A stretch of DNA of 64,000 nucleotides, from contig OY759215.1 of the NCBI GenBank assembly GCA_963662175.1, positions 9,475,079 through 9,539,078 on the forward strand, read 5' to 3'. Under the pieces are notes generated by a model that worked only from the letters and a program-made list of their open reading frames with translations, was not told the origin of the DNA and searched no databases. The DNA comes from Aradus depressus. Lineage: Eukaryota; Arthropoda; Insecta; Hemiptera; Aradidae. Shown one piece after another: positions 1-11,037 of this stretch. How positions within the stretch are numbered: position 1 is the stretch's first letter; every line of letters starts with the position of its first letter. A program made the translations under genes and the position numbers.

Positions 1-362
1 CTCTTCTCCACTCCTCACTTCTTTCACTCGAGGTACATGAGTGTGTCTATTGCATACAACAAAGCACCCTAACTGATAACTAACAACTTGGAAAGGCTAT
101 TTATACTATTCAATAAATACATATATTGTTGTCACAGACTTCCTTACTCCTGACTTAATAAATAATCAACACTATAGTTAAGTCTTTATTTATTATTTTT
201 AAATAGTTGCCGCCATATGAACACTCAAAATGTGAGGAGAAAAAATAACTCTCTTTATACAACAAACAAAAATAACCTTAGTTTAGAAACAACATTACTG
301 ACATTTTAAAATTTCAGTAAGGACCTTTTAGACATCATTAGTAACTAATGATATCTAAAAGG
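1..362. other. unassigned AT-rich DNA
   Basis: No coding signal, repeat family or structured motif was recognised here. A short near-palindrome (attagtaactaatgat) lies around 338-352. Confidence 0.5.
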
Positions 363-435
363 TATTACTGGTTTTGAACCCGCGATTTTGAGCTCAGTAA
401 GCAAGCACACATACCACTGAGCTATCGGCGCCCTC
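363..435 (-). repeat. tRNA-derived SINE, head fragment
   Basis: This is the tRNA-like head of the SINE described in full at 43825-44175, read on the minus strand. Box A (agctcagtgg-like) and box B (ggttcaaaacc-like) are both recognisable, but the body and tail are missing. Confidence 0.75.
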
Positions 436-456
436 CCTTGCTACTGTATGTTTAGT

Positions 457-1066
457 AATAGTGTAATGGAAAGTATAGAGAAATCAGTCAGAAATTCGAT
501 ACGGAGTTTTCAACGGAATTCCGACGTCCTGATTCCAAAAATGAAAAATAAAAAGTCTTTCTATCTGTGAACACGATAACTCTGGATAGAAAAAATTTAT
601 GAAATTTTATATTTTCAATGAAATTGCCCAAAGAAAAGGGGGGAGGTTAAACAAAAAAACTCTAATAACTGTCGTTGTAGTGAATGTATTGACACAAAAT
701 TTCATTCGTGAATTCAAAACCCTATCCTAGATTAACTGTTAATCTGGTATGTTTTCCAATCGCCTGAATCCAAAATCCAGGTATATCTGTCAACAAGATA
801 ACTCCCGATAGAATAAATGTATCGATACGAAATTTTATATGTGTATCCAGAAACTTGTAAGGATGACACATATTAATTTTCGGAGGACCAGATCACCAAA
901 AACCCTTATAACTGTACATGTAACGAATGCATCAACAAAAATATGAGGATTCAAAAATCCCTGAGTAAAACAAACATATTGATTTTCAACCAAATCAGTA
1001 AATTGGTTTCAAAGAGAGAGAGAGAGAGCGAAAACGTAATTGATTAATTGGCGCTGAGGAAGTAGC
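457..1066 (+). repeat. dispersed repeat A, diverged copy
   Basis: Repeat A is the commonest repeat of the window. Its diagnostic pieces in order are 'cagtcagaaattcgat', 'tgattccaaaa', 'gataactctggataga', 'aatgtattgacac' and a tail 'attgattaattggcgctgaggaagta'. Here the ~150-bp sub-block with 'aataactg..atgtaatgaatgtatcgacac' recurs two or three times. Other copies end with the near-inverted tips tacttccccagct / agctggggaagta, so this is probably a non-autonomous DNA element; the superfamily is not known. Confidence 0.65.
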
Positions 1067-1709
1067 TTTGGAGCTATCGCCTATTAGTGGTGGGATATAA
1101 TGATGAAGTAGCAACCAGGATGAATGGGATTGGGAGGGTCATATTACAGAGATATTGGAGAAGGCCGAGCTACAGAGGCATGCTTCTTCATATCTTCACC
1201 CAGACAACCTCACCAGAATCCCTCCTCTCAGGGTTAAATTCCGGCAAAATTCTTTCAACAAATTGGATTCCTATTTTTGAAAACAAAAAAAAAAAAAAAC
1301 AGTAATGTGTTCCTTAGATCGGTCAGTACTGGTTTGGGCTTACGTTTGAAATAGGTTTGGATCACTGTGATACCCGTTCTGCAGGACTCAATTTGTCGCC
1401 TCCTAGCGGAAAAAGAAAAGAGCAGTCAGATTCTGCAACGGGATCCTGAGCTCTCTTGACGCATCAAGGAGCTTTGTAGAACAAATTAAGCTAAACTGAG
1501 GACGACCATCGGTGCAATTGGTTTTATAAATAAATACAATTATTAGGCTCTTCTTCCGGCGTACATACGTCGTCTGTTCTGATAGTTCCTAACCTCAGCT
1601 AAGTGTACTGAACAACCCCCGTACGGTTCCTCTTATGTTCAAAGTTCTAGAGTTTCCATTTTGTAGAAAACAATGTTCATCGCTAACCTGAGTTCGATAG
1701 GTTGTCTTT
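1067..1709. other. unassigned, includes GA-run and short ORF
   Basis: A 72-codon ORF at 1087-1305 runs into a poly(A) stretch and matches nothing recognisable. Local GC is slightly higher at 1090-1600. No splice-bounded exon was convincing. Confidence 0.4.
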
Positions 1710-2152
1710 TGTGACGTAAACAATTACACACATTATAATTATTAGTATATTACAAAATCAATTATTATTATTTGTATAAAACAGCTGTTAGGAGTTGAGA
1801 TTGAGAAGTAAATTAATTAGTGAATAAATATGCAAAGATGGAATAGTCGCATTTTATTTTAAAACGAATGGTGAAGAACCAATAAATGGAGAACAAATAC
1901 CGACGATCAGCTGTTAAAATAGAGAGAGACAGATTATGGATATATGTTTAAGACCCCTTTCACATGAGGCACTCAGTGTACGGCCACTGTGTCTTCCGTC
2001 GAACATAGATATTTTTTTAGGGCTATTTCGGAAACTACTGTAGAAATCAAAATTTAGTAGAAGACCAGCAACAATTTCTACAGGAAATGTGATAATTTTA
2101 TTATTTTTATTAATTATTAATTTTTATTTTACATTTTTTATTAATTATCACA
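1710..2152 (+). mobile_element. solo LTR, related to the 18767-23992 element
   Basis: The sequence starts TGTGACG and ends TTATCACA, and is flanked by a direct 4-bp repeat CTTT (1706-1709 and 2153-2156). It contains the LTR-family blocks 'acagctgtta' and 'gaaactactgtagaaatc' followed by 'caggaaatgtga', shared with the LTRs at 18.8 and 23.2 kb but in the opposite orientation. There is no internal region or second LTR, so it is a solo LTR left by recombination. At 443 bp it is shorter than the ~790-bp relatives, so it carries internal deletions or belongs to another subfamily. Confidence 0.85.
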
Positions 2153-2653
2153 CTTTATGTTTGTTTAGAGAGAATTACCATGAGTTCCGCACTCTCAACC
2201 TACTACTTTTATCATAAATATTCCCGAATGTAGTGTTCAGTAGTTCACCAAAGATCCCAGAATGCAAGACATCAAATTGTAAGTACTTATGCATTTCTTC
2301 CCCAATTAACTTGGCATTGTTAGCTCACTTCTGATCCCAGCTCTACTCAGTAAAGTTCACTTCCTAAGATTTCAATATGGTTCAATTTTCTGTTCAACCA
2401 ATCAATAACTTTAAAATAATCCCATAAATGAAACGTTAAAATATATTTCACTCTCTCTCCATAAAAATGTTGTTCCAATTATAGTTGCTATTCAATAAAT
2501 ATTAGAAATAAAGATTGAAGTTAGGTATGGAGGTCCGAAGGTCAGTGGTGTGGTCTAGTGTTTCTATTTGATGAAAGATGGCACTGCATGTCATGCCATC
2601 CTTCCATCCATCTCCCTGCCTACTTCTCTTTATATATATATTACTATATATAT
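2153..2653. other. unassigned AT-rich DNA with TA-rich end
   Basis: Nothing coding is visible. The last 25 bases are a (TA)n-rich stretch that served as the insertion target of the LTR element starting at 2654. Confidence 0.5.
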
Positions 2654-3442
2654 TGTGATATATCGCATATCCCAGAACGATTGTTAATTATAGTTATGAG
2701 AGCGACCACGAGAAGCGCACTAGTGGAAGATACATGAAGTGGAGGGGATGGAAATTGGAGGATTCCTCGCTGAAGTGCGGTATGAAGAGAGTCGTGGCTG
2801 ATGTGTCAGAGGAGGTAGACAGTCTTCAGTCAGCTATCAGAGGAGTTAGTCGGTCCTCGTTCAGCTACGAGAAAGGAGTCAGAGTTGAGCTATTGAGGGA
2901 GAAGACATTCCTGGCTGAGCTGTGGGAAGAAGGAGACTCCTGTTTGACCGGACGTAGGAGACCGAAGACTCTAATTTTGCTGCTAGAGGGAAATCATCCC
3001 TGCTGCCTACTTCAAAAGGACTGGAAGTTCCTCAATCGTCGGGAATTCTGGAGGAGAGGCCACAGGCTTGAGTGTGGTTAGAAAAAGAAGACTTACAAGG
3101 TAACGGAATCATTTATTTTACATTTCTCCGACATCGAGACGAATGGCTGGATGATCATCAATAGACACCTTCATGTTGCGGGAGTTACCAGAACATTTAA
3201 GTCTATATAATTTATTTCATGTTTGATAGATATTTTATTCCAGATGTGCGATTATGGAGGGACGCCTCACTAATATATGTCAATAATTGTGTTAATAAAT
3301 GTATGTTGTCTTATAAATTGTTCTCTAAATTCTCTACAGCCTAGTTCACCTTCTGAGTACGCATGTTAACCCCAAAAGTAAAATCATTTTCATAGTAATT
3401 AATAAAAGTTTAAAGCCCCCAAGCAAAGGTCACTTCAATTTA
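2654..3442 (+). repeat. 5' LTR
   Basis: Matches 5643-6431 at a constant offset of 2989 bases with no difference seen by eye. It holds a 115-codon ORF (2734-3081) that is duplicated unchanged in the other LTR; this reflects LTR identity and is not evidence of a gene. The exact 3' edge is uncertain by 1-2 bases. Confidence 0.9.
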
Positions 3443-3540
3443 TGGTGGATTGTGCCGGGTACGAAAGAAATCCGGTGAGATAAGAGAACAATTTATAATT
3501 TATATTGATTTATATCTATTATATTATTTTGTATTTAAAA

Positions 3541-3807
3541 ATGGCTGAAGGGACAAGGTCAAAAATACGTGAGTCAATGACAAAGGGTGACCAAAGGGAT
3601 GACGAAGAGACGAATGGGGAATTAATACTGGAGACAAACGAAACAACAGAAAAGACGACAGACAGAAACAAAAGTAGTATAGACATAGAAACATTCATGA
3701 AAATAATGACAGAAAATAATAAATTGTTAATGACAGAGATGACCAAAAAAATAGAATCAAATATGACATCAATTAGGACGGATAATAAAAAAAATGAAAG
3801 AAAGTAA
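3541..3807 (+). pseudogene. gag-like N-terminal ORF of LTR element
   Basis: This ORF is taken from the methionine beginning MAEGTRSKIRES; an upstream in-frame ATG at 3505 would add twelve unlikely residues. It encodes about 88 residues, very rich in Glu, Lys, Thr and Asn, with a repeated MTEMTKKIE-type heptad pattern expected to form a coiled coil. It runs into a stop just after an A-run (aaaaaaaa, ~3787-3794), where the downstream ORF continues the same repeat pattern in another frame. That looks like a single-base indel in the A-run, although a programmed frameshift is possible. No zinc knuckle is present. The role is inferred to be a degenerate structural protein of the element. Confidence 0.6.
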
Positions 3808-4423
3808 TGAATTAAATAATAAATCGTTTATGACAGAGATAAAAGAAAATAATGAATTGTTCATGACAGAGATGACAGATAACTTACAATCAATAAGGAC
3901 AGATATACGAAAAGGTTTCCGAGAATTGAGCAGAAAAATTGAGGACGTGACCGGTCATTATAAACAATTACAGACTGACATGGACATTCAGGGACAAGAA
4001 TTAACTACGGAAACTGTACAACAAGGGGACATAATAGAAAAAGAAATAGTAGATACGAAAACAGAACTGACAGACGAGTGCGTACAAATGAGTGAGGATA
4101 CAGAAAGCCAATACATGTCTCCACTGGTATGCATACATAAGACAGACGATACTATCCGTATAGGTACAGACGATAGACAACATAAAACTCAGAAATTAAT
4201 CATGGGGGGATTAGTATTAGTTGAACCATTAAGGATACAGGAAAATAACGAAGAAGTTTATAAACCATTGATATACTGGGAAGGACCGTATTTAGTAACA
4301 ATTAAACATAACTCAAATACAGGACAAAAAAGGGGACGTTTTCATATTTCTCTTTTGAAAAAATATAAGAACAAAGGGTCGAAATTGACGCGGGAAATTG
4401 ACAAGGGAAGAGCCCGGGACTAA
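3794..4423 (+). pseudogene. gag coiled coil fused to integrase-like tail
   Basis: 209 codons in the +1 frame relative to the preceding ORF. Residues 1-80 continue the coiled-coil pattern (MTEIKENNELF, MTEMTDNLQSIRTD). Residues ~140-200 differ: 'GLVLVEPLRIQ', 'YWEGPYLVTIK' and 'GRFHISLLKKYK' resemble the small C-terminal domain of Ty3/gypsy-type integrases, where a LVLV strand, a W/F-x-GPY turn and an H(I/V)S-LK-Y end are usual. A gag start running directly into a pol end implies that roughly 3 kb of pol was lost. It does not encode an active enzyme because no catalytic core is present. The integrase assignment is by motif shape only. Confidence 0.55.
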
Positions 4424-5642
4424 ATCAACGCCGCAGACGGAATTGACCAGGATTCTTGGGGTCCCACGAACCCCCGGCTAGTTGAGTGCAATTGGGTATT
4501 TTTCGGAATTCAGGAAAATATCCATACTGGGCATGTTTGTAAATAAAAATTGTAAATAAGTATTATATAGTTTTGCGTTTATATATTTTTCGTTTCGTTT
4601 TGTGTTAATATTTTCTTAGTTATTCATTTTGGCGGGCTTCAGGTCTAAACCTGACAGGACAGGATTGTTCAATAGTTGTAGATAAGTAAGAATTAAATTA
4701 ACTTCGACGTATTGTTATAACGGCGGGCTTCAGGTCTCAACAGGACGAGACAGGACATTTGTAGATAACGTAGAAATCAAATTAATTTTTAGAAAAGTAT
4801 TATGATAGCGGCTTGCAGGTTTCAACATGACGATACAGGACAGGGACATTGTTAGGATGGTGGGTTTTCACCTTGGAAGATATCTCAACAGAGTATTTTG
4901 ATTCTTTTGACTGTCGGCTGATTAAATTTTGATAGATAAATAAGGAAAACTTTATTAACATTGTTATTTTTGGATGCCTTGATGATTAAATATGGTGCGA
5001 AGTAAAGAAAGAATGGTATTGGTAATTATTATACAGAGAAGGATATTGACGATAAATAATGATATGAAAGTTTATGAAGAATTTTGTGAGCCGAAAGAGG
5101 GCTAATCTACGATGTCGTGTAAAGACATTCTTCGTCGATATTTGTGGTAGTTGTGGATATAGATGCGTTGAGAGCATATTTCGTCGTTATTAGTATTTTA
5201 ATGCTGTGGAAGCATTCTTCGTCGGTCGTCGTTAATAATTGATACCTAAGTGGGGTATTTGGAATGAGATATGATAGCAGGAAATGAATGTTGATAATTA
5301 AAGGAATTTTATTACCAAGGCACATGTATCGATGAATAATAAAGAATATGAAGGATAAATAATTTAAAGTAATAATTTAATTAAAGAAGCCGACAGTAGA
5401 AAGCTGATAAAATATGAGACAGACAGACAGGACGAAGTTGATAAAGTACGAAACAGACATTCAAGCCATTTTTAAATCCATCGTTATATATTGTAAAAAA
5501 TTGTAATATTGTATAAGATTGTACAGTGTATTATAAGAAGTGTTCAGAAGTGAGTGAAGTTAGAGCCAAGTGAAGAGAAAAAAATTACGTCGCTACCTTA
5601 ACTAATGTATTTCCGCAATTTTTTTAATCAAAGGGAGGCAAT
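4424..5642 (+). repeat. non-coding interior of LTR element with degenerate repeats
   Basis: About 1.2 kb without a coding ORF. A ~90-bp unit is repeated three times, with starts near 4632, 4722 and 4809 (ggcgggcttcaggtct / ggcgggcttcaggtct / gcggcttgcaggtttc, each followed by a gacaggac block). Between 5110 and 5240 the motif 'cattcttcgtcg' recurs around GT-rich segments. The tract ends in the polypurine tract next to the 3' LTR. Confidence 0.6.
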
Positions 5643-6431
5643 TGTGATATATCGCATATCCCAGAACGATTGTTAATTATAGTTATGAGAGCGACCACGA
5701 GAAGCGCACTAGTGGAAGATACATGAAGTGGAGGGGATGGAAATTGGAGGATTCCTCGCTGAAGTGCGGTATGAAGAGAGTCGTGGCTGATGTGTCAGAG
5801 GAGGTAGACAGTCTTCAGTCAGCTATCAGAGGAGTTAGTCGGTCCTCGTTCAGCTACGAGAAAGGAGTCAGAGTTGAGCTATTGAGGGAGAAGACATTCC
5901 TGGCTGAGCTGTGGGAAGAAGGAGACTCCTGTTTGACCGGACGTAGGAGACCGAAGACTCTAATTTTGCTGCTAGAGGGAAATCATCCCTGCTGCCTACT
6001 TCAAAAGGACTGGAAGTTCCTCAATCGTCGGGAATTCTGGAGGAGAGGCCACAGGCTTGAGTGTGGTTAGAAAAAGAAGACTTACAAGGTAACGGAATCA
6101 TTTATTTTACATTTCTCCGACATCGAGACGAATGGCTGGATGATCATCAATAGACACCTTCATGTTGCGGGAGTTACCAGAACATTTAAGTCTATATAAT
6201 TTATTTCATGTTTGATAGATATTTTATTCCAGATGTGCGATTATGGAGGGACGCCTCACTAATATATGTCAATAATTGTGTTAATAAATGTATGTTGTCT
6301 TATAAATTGTTCTCTAAATTCTCTACAGCCTAGTTCACCTTCTGAGTACGCATGTTAACCCCAAAAGTAAAATCATTTTCATAGTAATTAATAAAAGTTT
6401 AAAGCCCCCAAGCAAAGGTCACTTCAATTTA
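5643..6431 (+). repeat. 3' LTR
   Basis: Direct repeat of 2654-3442, including the same 115-codon ORF (5723-6070). It is preceded by a purine tract and followed by TATATATA. Confidence 0.9.
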
Positions 6432-6569
6432 TATATATATAAGTATAGATTTATCTCTACCGCTCTTTGTATGTTTCATCCGCTATAACAGCAACACAAC
6501 TCAATGAATATTTCTTATACCCTATAGGGTATATTCTTATATATAAGAATATATTGTAAATGTTCAAAG

Positions 6570-7110
6570 ATTCCAGATCGAGTACTATTCAATGAAATTT
6601 CACATTTCATGGTCACCTGAACTCGATTTGAGCAATTTCGCGATGACGTCTGAATGTGTGTATGTTAGGTTAGGTTAGGTTAGGTTAGGTTTTATGACTC
6701 ATGCCCGGGCTTTTAACTACGAGGTCATATCGCCTACTACCAGAGCGCTCTTTCGTCACTCTGAATGTGTGTATGTGACTGGAACATTGTGAGCACTGTC
6801 TCATTTATAGTAGTATAATTGAAATTTGGGATGAAGATATCACAAGTTCTAACTTCCATCTGATTAAATGTTAGCCAGAATTAGTCGAAAATGACAATCA
6901 CTTTATTTCTGGGCTGAAGTAACCTACATTCTATCTGATATCTTTTATAACATTGATTTAATCAAAACTCGCATTTTTCTCTACAGCTTCTATTCAGATA
7001 GAGCTTTGATGAAGGCTCATTTTATATAAATTAATACTTATGTATAACTTTATTATAAAATACATTTGTTCGAAGGCCACCCGGTTTGCGAGATACTTAC
7101 CGAAAATCAT
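6570..7110 (+). repeat. dispersed repeat B
   Basis: Recognised by blocks shared with 35090-35650, 45955-46310 and 48900-49375: 'gatcgagtactattcaatg', 'gtgactggaacattgtgagc', 'atctgatatctttta' and 'acttaatcaaaa'-type sequence. No ORF or terminal repeat is seen. It is interrupted at 6666-6759 by a SINE fragment. Confidence 0.5.
6666..6759 (-). mobile_element. 5'-truncated SINE with telomere-type tail
   Basis: On the minus strand this is the last ~70 bases of the SINE followed by (CCTAA)4, seen on the plus strand as ttaggttaggttaggttagg. It is bounded by a 17-bp perfect duplication, TCTGAATGTGTGTATGT at 6649-6665 and 6760-6776. Loss of the head with an intact TSD is typical of target-primed reverse transcription. 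Confidence 0.9.
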
Positions 7111-7480
7111 CTTAACATGATAACTCTGAACCCATTTTTCTAGGAGATTGAAAGATTTGTGCAAGAATAGTCACGCTATCAAAAATGCAATCCTTAATAA
7201 AAACAAATGTTCCTCATGAAATTTCCAAAATTCTTACCTTAGATTCCAGAAAGAACCAATATGAACAGGGGTACAAGGTCTCAAATAATATACGATGCAG
7301 AAAATAGTTAATTGTAATGCTAAACATTTGTCTGAATTTAGCAAGCATACCATTAAAATATGCCGGATTCAATGCTTGCATCCGATTTTTTTTTTTCATG
7401 TACAAATAAATTAATAATTATATTTTACATCATCACTTCTCAAGAATCATCAATATATTAATTGTTGTCCATTTGTTAGT
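7111..7480. other. unassigned AT-rich DNA
   Basis: No supported gene or known repeat. A 63-codon minus-strand ORF here has no recognisable feature. Confidence 0.45.
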
Positions 7481-7746
7481 CGCAGCGACAAAAGATTGCT
7501 CTGGTGGATTCTACTGTGGGAGTTGAGTTCTAAATGTTGCCTACATAGGATAAGAGGTCTTAAACAAGTACCTGACATCATACAGGCTCAGGAACATCAC
7601 TTAACGTCGTCCCGTCAGAAGGAACGTGTGCTCAACGTTTTTTTTTCTTCCAGATAAAAAAAATCTAAAGGCCTCGGCCCGGTTTCGAACCCGCAATCTT
7701 GATCCCGGTAGACAAACACGCTACCTCTGAATTAATGGCGCCCTCC
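7481..7746 (-). repeat. old SINE copy
   Basis: Diverged but nearly full-length body plus tRNA head: 'tggtggattctactgtggg', 'acctgacatcatacaggctc', 'ggtttcgaacccgc' (box B) and 'gcgccctcc'. It belongs to the older subfamily that has a T-run in place of the ttattttacc block. Confidence 0.8.
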
Positions 7747-9470
7747 TTGTTAATTTGTAATAATCGATTTATTTATTGAGTGCAATCTGTTTATTAACAT
7801 TCATTCAAAATAATCAACCGGGAGTAATTTATATTCTGTTTTTAGTTATTTTAGTGTTTCAGTTCATATAAAAGATTTTTTTAGATAAAGTCATCACTTG
7901 TAGATCTAGATAATTCGAAAAAAATTAAAACTGACCAATTAAGATTCAAGGATTATTATGGACATTTGAAAAATCTATATGAACAGCACACCTCATTGGC
8001 AATACGATTTTATTATATATATTTATTTATGTATACGCATTTATTTATTATATTTTTCCTACTTACATTTTACTTATTGTAGTTACTTACTAACTTTTGT
8101 TTTTTGTATATATCTATACATATTTAATTTATTATTTCGTACTTAGCTTAGTTAAATTTTATATTTTGTTATCATTCATTTTGTTCATTCTGCTATTTTC
8201 TATCACCGACATCACATTTCCTTATGGTGATATGTGCAACCAATTGTAAATATGCAATATAAAGGAAAACAAAATAACAAAAAAAATAAATAAATGTTAT
8301 TTCTCTTGGAGTAAAGTTAATTTTGTTGGTTGTATACAAACTTTTGTGCGTTTTCTCCTTTCATTTTGAGATTTTCGATTTTTCTTTTGGACTGGCTGGA
8401 ACATTAAGTATGTACTATCGGAAAATAGTGAATTAAGTGTTACCACAATGTGGGTTATTTATTGTCACGAAAACAGCCACACATTCAGTGTATACACCTT
8501 ACACCCACAAATTCAGTGTATACACCTTAACACCCACACATTCAAATATAGTTGGAAGTTAGTGACAGTATTTTTAACTCAAATCAAACTGTTTGAAACC
8601 TACCCTGTAATAGGCTGCATACCAAAATTGTAATTTTTTTATATATCAAGATGCAATTTTAAATTGCAATAAATATCTATGATAAATTATCATGAATGAA
8701 CCTGGCGGCACTTTGCATTTACAAGTACCACATATACAAATAAGTTAGACCACGCAGCAGATATGGAAAACAGACGCAACCGAAGAACATGCTAATACTA
8801 AATATCGCCCATATATACTTGTCCGGTGATATACTCGTACAGAGTGAAAGGCGTGGTGTCTTTGTTGGAGCTGCCAAATGGAGCTGTGACCCGACCAGAT
8901 ATATAAGTCTAGAGTATTGATTCAATCCTCGCCGGCAGACCAGTGGACCTCAGTGTGAAGGATGGCCAAACTTGGGGACTCCTAAGTTATGTGTTGGGAC
9001 TTAAATACGGAGGGGCATAACAGGAGCGTGGCGTGGACTAAGGATGGGGAGCCATAAATTAATGTGACGTTGGCAGGGAAAGCAGAGCATGCAGAAAAGT
9101 GGCGTTGACAGAGGATGGAGGAACAGAGTTAATCAGTTTCATGATACCGATAAATGACCTTAAAAAAAAAAATGCAAGCCATATTATGAAGAATGTAGGT
9201 ATACTTTTTAATAGGTTAGCAAAGTAATAAGAGACAAAATTAGAGCCGGACAACGCCTGGTAACCTGCTAGTCATGAATTATAATTAATACTTTGTATGC
9301 ATATGTAATCCAGCTGACTATATTAACTTGGCTTCCAGTAATTCGCTCGTTGACAAGATGCCTTACCCAGTCATAAATGGATTTTCTCTTCAGCTCAGCA
9401 GGGTTTAGTAAGGGATTTATACGGATCTAAAACTAACTACACATATGAAAGTCAATAGTGATATCAGAGG
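7747..9470. other. unassigned DNA with a small direct repeat
   Basis: A ~27-bp unit 'cattcagtgtatacacctta' is repeated at ~8481-8530 with a partial third copy. At 8900-8907 'atatataag' resembles a TATA box and is followed by GC-richer sequence, but no ORF, initiator or splice site supports a promoter. The remainder is AT-rich and featureless. Confidence 0.4.
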
Positions 9471-9923
9471 ATATCATCTCTAGAAGGGCCAGTGAGTAAA
9501 GTCCTATGAACGCCAATCTCAGGGCACTGACAGGAAGGTTCCTCCAGAACTTGCCACAACTATATCATCTCTAGAAGGGCCAGTGAGTAAAGTCCTATGA
9601 ACGCCAATCTCAGGGCACTGACAGGAAGGTTCCTCCAGAACTTGCCACAACTATATCATCTCTAGAAGGGCCAGTGAGTAAAGTCCTATGAACGCCAATC
9701 TCAGGGCACTGACAGGAAGGTTCCTCCAGAACTTGCCACAACTATATCATCTCTAGAAGGGCCAGTGAGTAAAGTCAAATGAACGCCAATCGCAGGGCAC
9801 TGACAGGAAGGTTCCTCCAGAACTTGCCACAACTATATCATCTCTAGAAGGGCCAGTGAGTAAAGTCCTATGAACGCCAATCTCAGGGCACTGACAGGAA
9901 GGTTCCTCCAGAACTTGCCACAG
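9471..9923. repeat. tandem array, 91-bp unit x5
   Basis: Five head-to-tail copies, each starting 'atatcatctctagaagggcc' and ending 'acttgccacaac', with starts near 9471, 9562, 9653, 9744 and 9835. They are almost identical; the fourth copy has aaatg for cctatg and one further change. The 60-codon ORF across it is a by-product of the repeat. Confidence 0.95.
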
Positions 9924-10004
9924 CTGAAGAGCCACTCATTCCGCTATCACATTCTTTTGTATCGTAGTATAAAGTAGTGAAAAATTTAGTTGATTAAAAT
10001 AATT

Positions 10005-10300
10005 CAAGGTGGGGAAGTACATTGTCGGTGAATTACCGACAACTTTCTGTTTCTCAAAATTTCATCCTGTCTGAGCTGGCAACTAAAATGAATACATTTC
10101 TCTGCAGTTTTGGTTAATTCGTCTTCTTAGCTCAGCGCTACAACACATCACGAGTTCTGGCCTCCTCAAGCAACTCCTTCGTTGAAATTTCATTCGTACT
10201 ACCGATGTAATAAATTTATCGACACGAAATTTAGTATGAGGATTCAGAAGTCTATACAAGTGTACTATTACAGTAGTCGGCTGTTTTCGATTTCTTATAA
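10005..10300 (+). repeat. repeat A fragments (tip and sub-block)
   Basis: 10007-10044 carries the outer tip 'ggggaagtacattgtcggtg' with the palindrome gtcggtgaattaccgac. 10198-10262 is the internal block 'aaatttatcgacacgaaatt' and 'tatgaggattcagaag'. Confidence 0.65.
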
Positions 10301-10489
10301 TCACGACACGTAAATGTTTACAATATATTATTAACGGTGTTTATGTAAATCCCAACGTTATAGCTGCCTGTAAGCAGCTCTCAGAATTTGGGCCCATAAA
10401 AATGAATGAAAAATTTTAAAAAAAATTAGAAACTTTTAAATTATTTATTATTATAGGAATTTTGATAGTAGCATTTGAAACACATGGCC

Positions 10490-10835
10490 TCCCTCTCCGG
10501 GTGGAACTGCAAAATTTCATATCGATACATTCATTACATCGGCAGTTATAATACAACCATGGCGGTATACTAGGATGCGACTGCAATTTGATAACTTCAC
10601 CACTTTCACAAAAAACTACTAACCGTTACCTCCTGGGACCTGTTACCACAACCAACTATACACAATTCCGTGTGAATATGTTCATTCTACTGAGAGTTAT
10701 CGTGTCCACAGAAAAATAGTCAAGAATTTTTCCTTTTTTTTTATAGGTATTTATTTTTGGTTTCAGTGGTTTCGATGAAAAACCGATTACATAACTTTTC
10801 CTATACTATGTATGCCTGAAGAAGTGAAAATGACG
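10490..10835 (-). repeat. repeat A copy
   Basis: Minus-oriented blocks 'aaatttcatatcgatacatt', 'cattacatcggcagttat', 'gagttatcgtgtccacag' and 'ccgattacataacttttcc'. It ends at 'atactatgtatgcctgaagaagtg', a worn form of the tip. Confidence 0.7.
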
Positions 10836-11037
10836 GGGAAACTTGAAAGTAGGTTAGGAAGTGCTGAGTAGGTAAGAAAGGGAGGTTGGTCCAATTAGTA
10901 AACAATGGGGAGGGACTTAGCGAGGGGACTTGAGGCGAAGACAAGAGGGCGGCGATAAGGCTCCATCGATAGAACCACCAGCCTTCTTTACATAAGGCTT
11001 CAAGTCTAACACCCTAACATGATACCAGAGTTTCACA
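10836..11037. other. unassigned
   Basis: Purine-rich, GC-richer spacer. No ORF or known repeat was identified. Confidence 0.4.

Larger units (their letters stand above)
2654..6431 (+). mobile_element. non-autonomous LTR retrotransposon (~3.8 kb)
   Basis: Two ~789-bp direct repeats (2654-3442 and 5643-6431) read as identical and bound a 2.2-kb interior. Both start TGTGATATATCG. The interior begins with a TGG-starting candidate primer-binding site at 3443 and ends with a purine-rich tract (aaagggaggc, ~5631-5640) directly before the 3' LTR. Flanks are TATA-rich, so a TATA/ATAT 4-bp TSD is likely but cannot be separated from the surrounding simple repeat. The interior codes only for a short frameshifted gag-like/integrase-tail ORF; protease, reverse transcriptase and RNase H are absent. 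Apparently identical LTRs imply a recent insertion that must have used proteins from an autonomous relative. Confidence 0.9.

Noticed and set aside
2734..3081. 115-codon ORF found twice (also 5723-6070) as a duplicated gene
   Set aside because: Both copies lie wholly within the two LTRs of one element, so identity comes from LTR duplication; no domain is recognisable.
6664..6692. Interstitial telomere repeat
   Set aside because: The TTAGG units are the tail of a SINE bounded by a 17-bp TSD, not a telomere remnant.
8890..8950. TATA-box promoter near 8900
   Set aside because: Only a TATATAAG match; no initiator, ORF or splice site follows.
9471..9923. CRISPR-like array
   Set aside because: Units are contiguous and identical throughout with no variable spacers; the DNA is eukaryotic.
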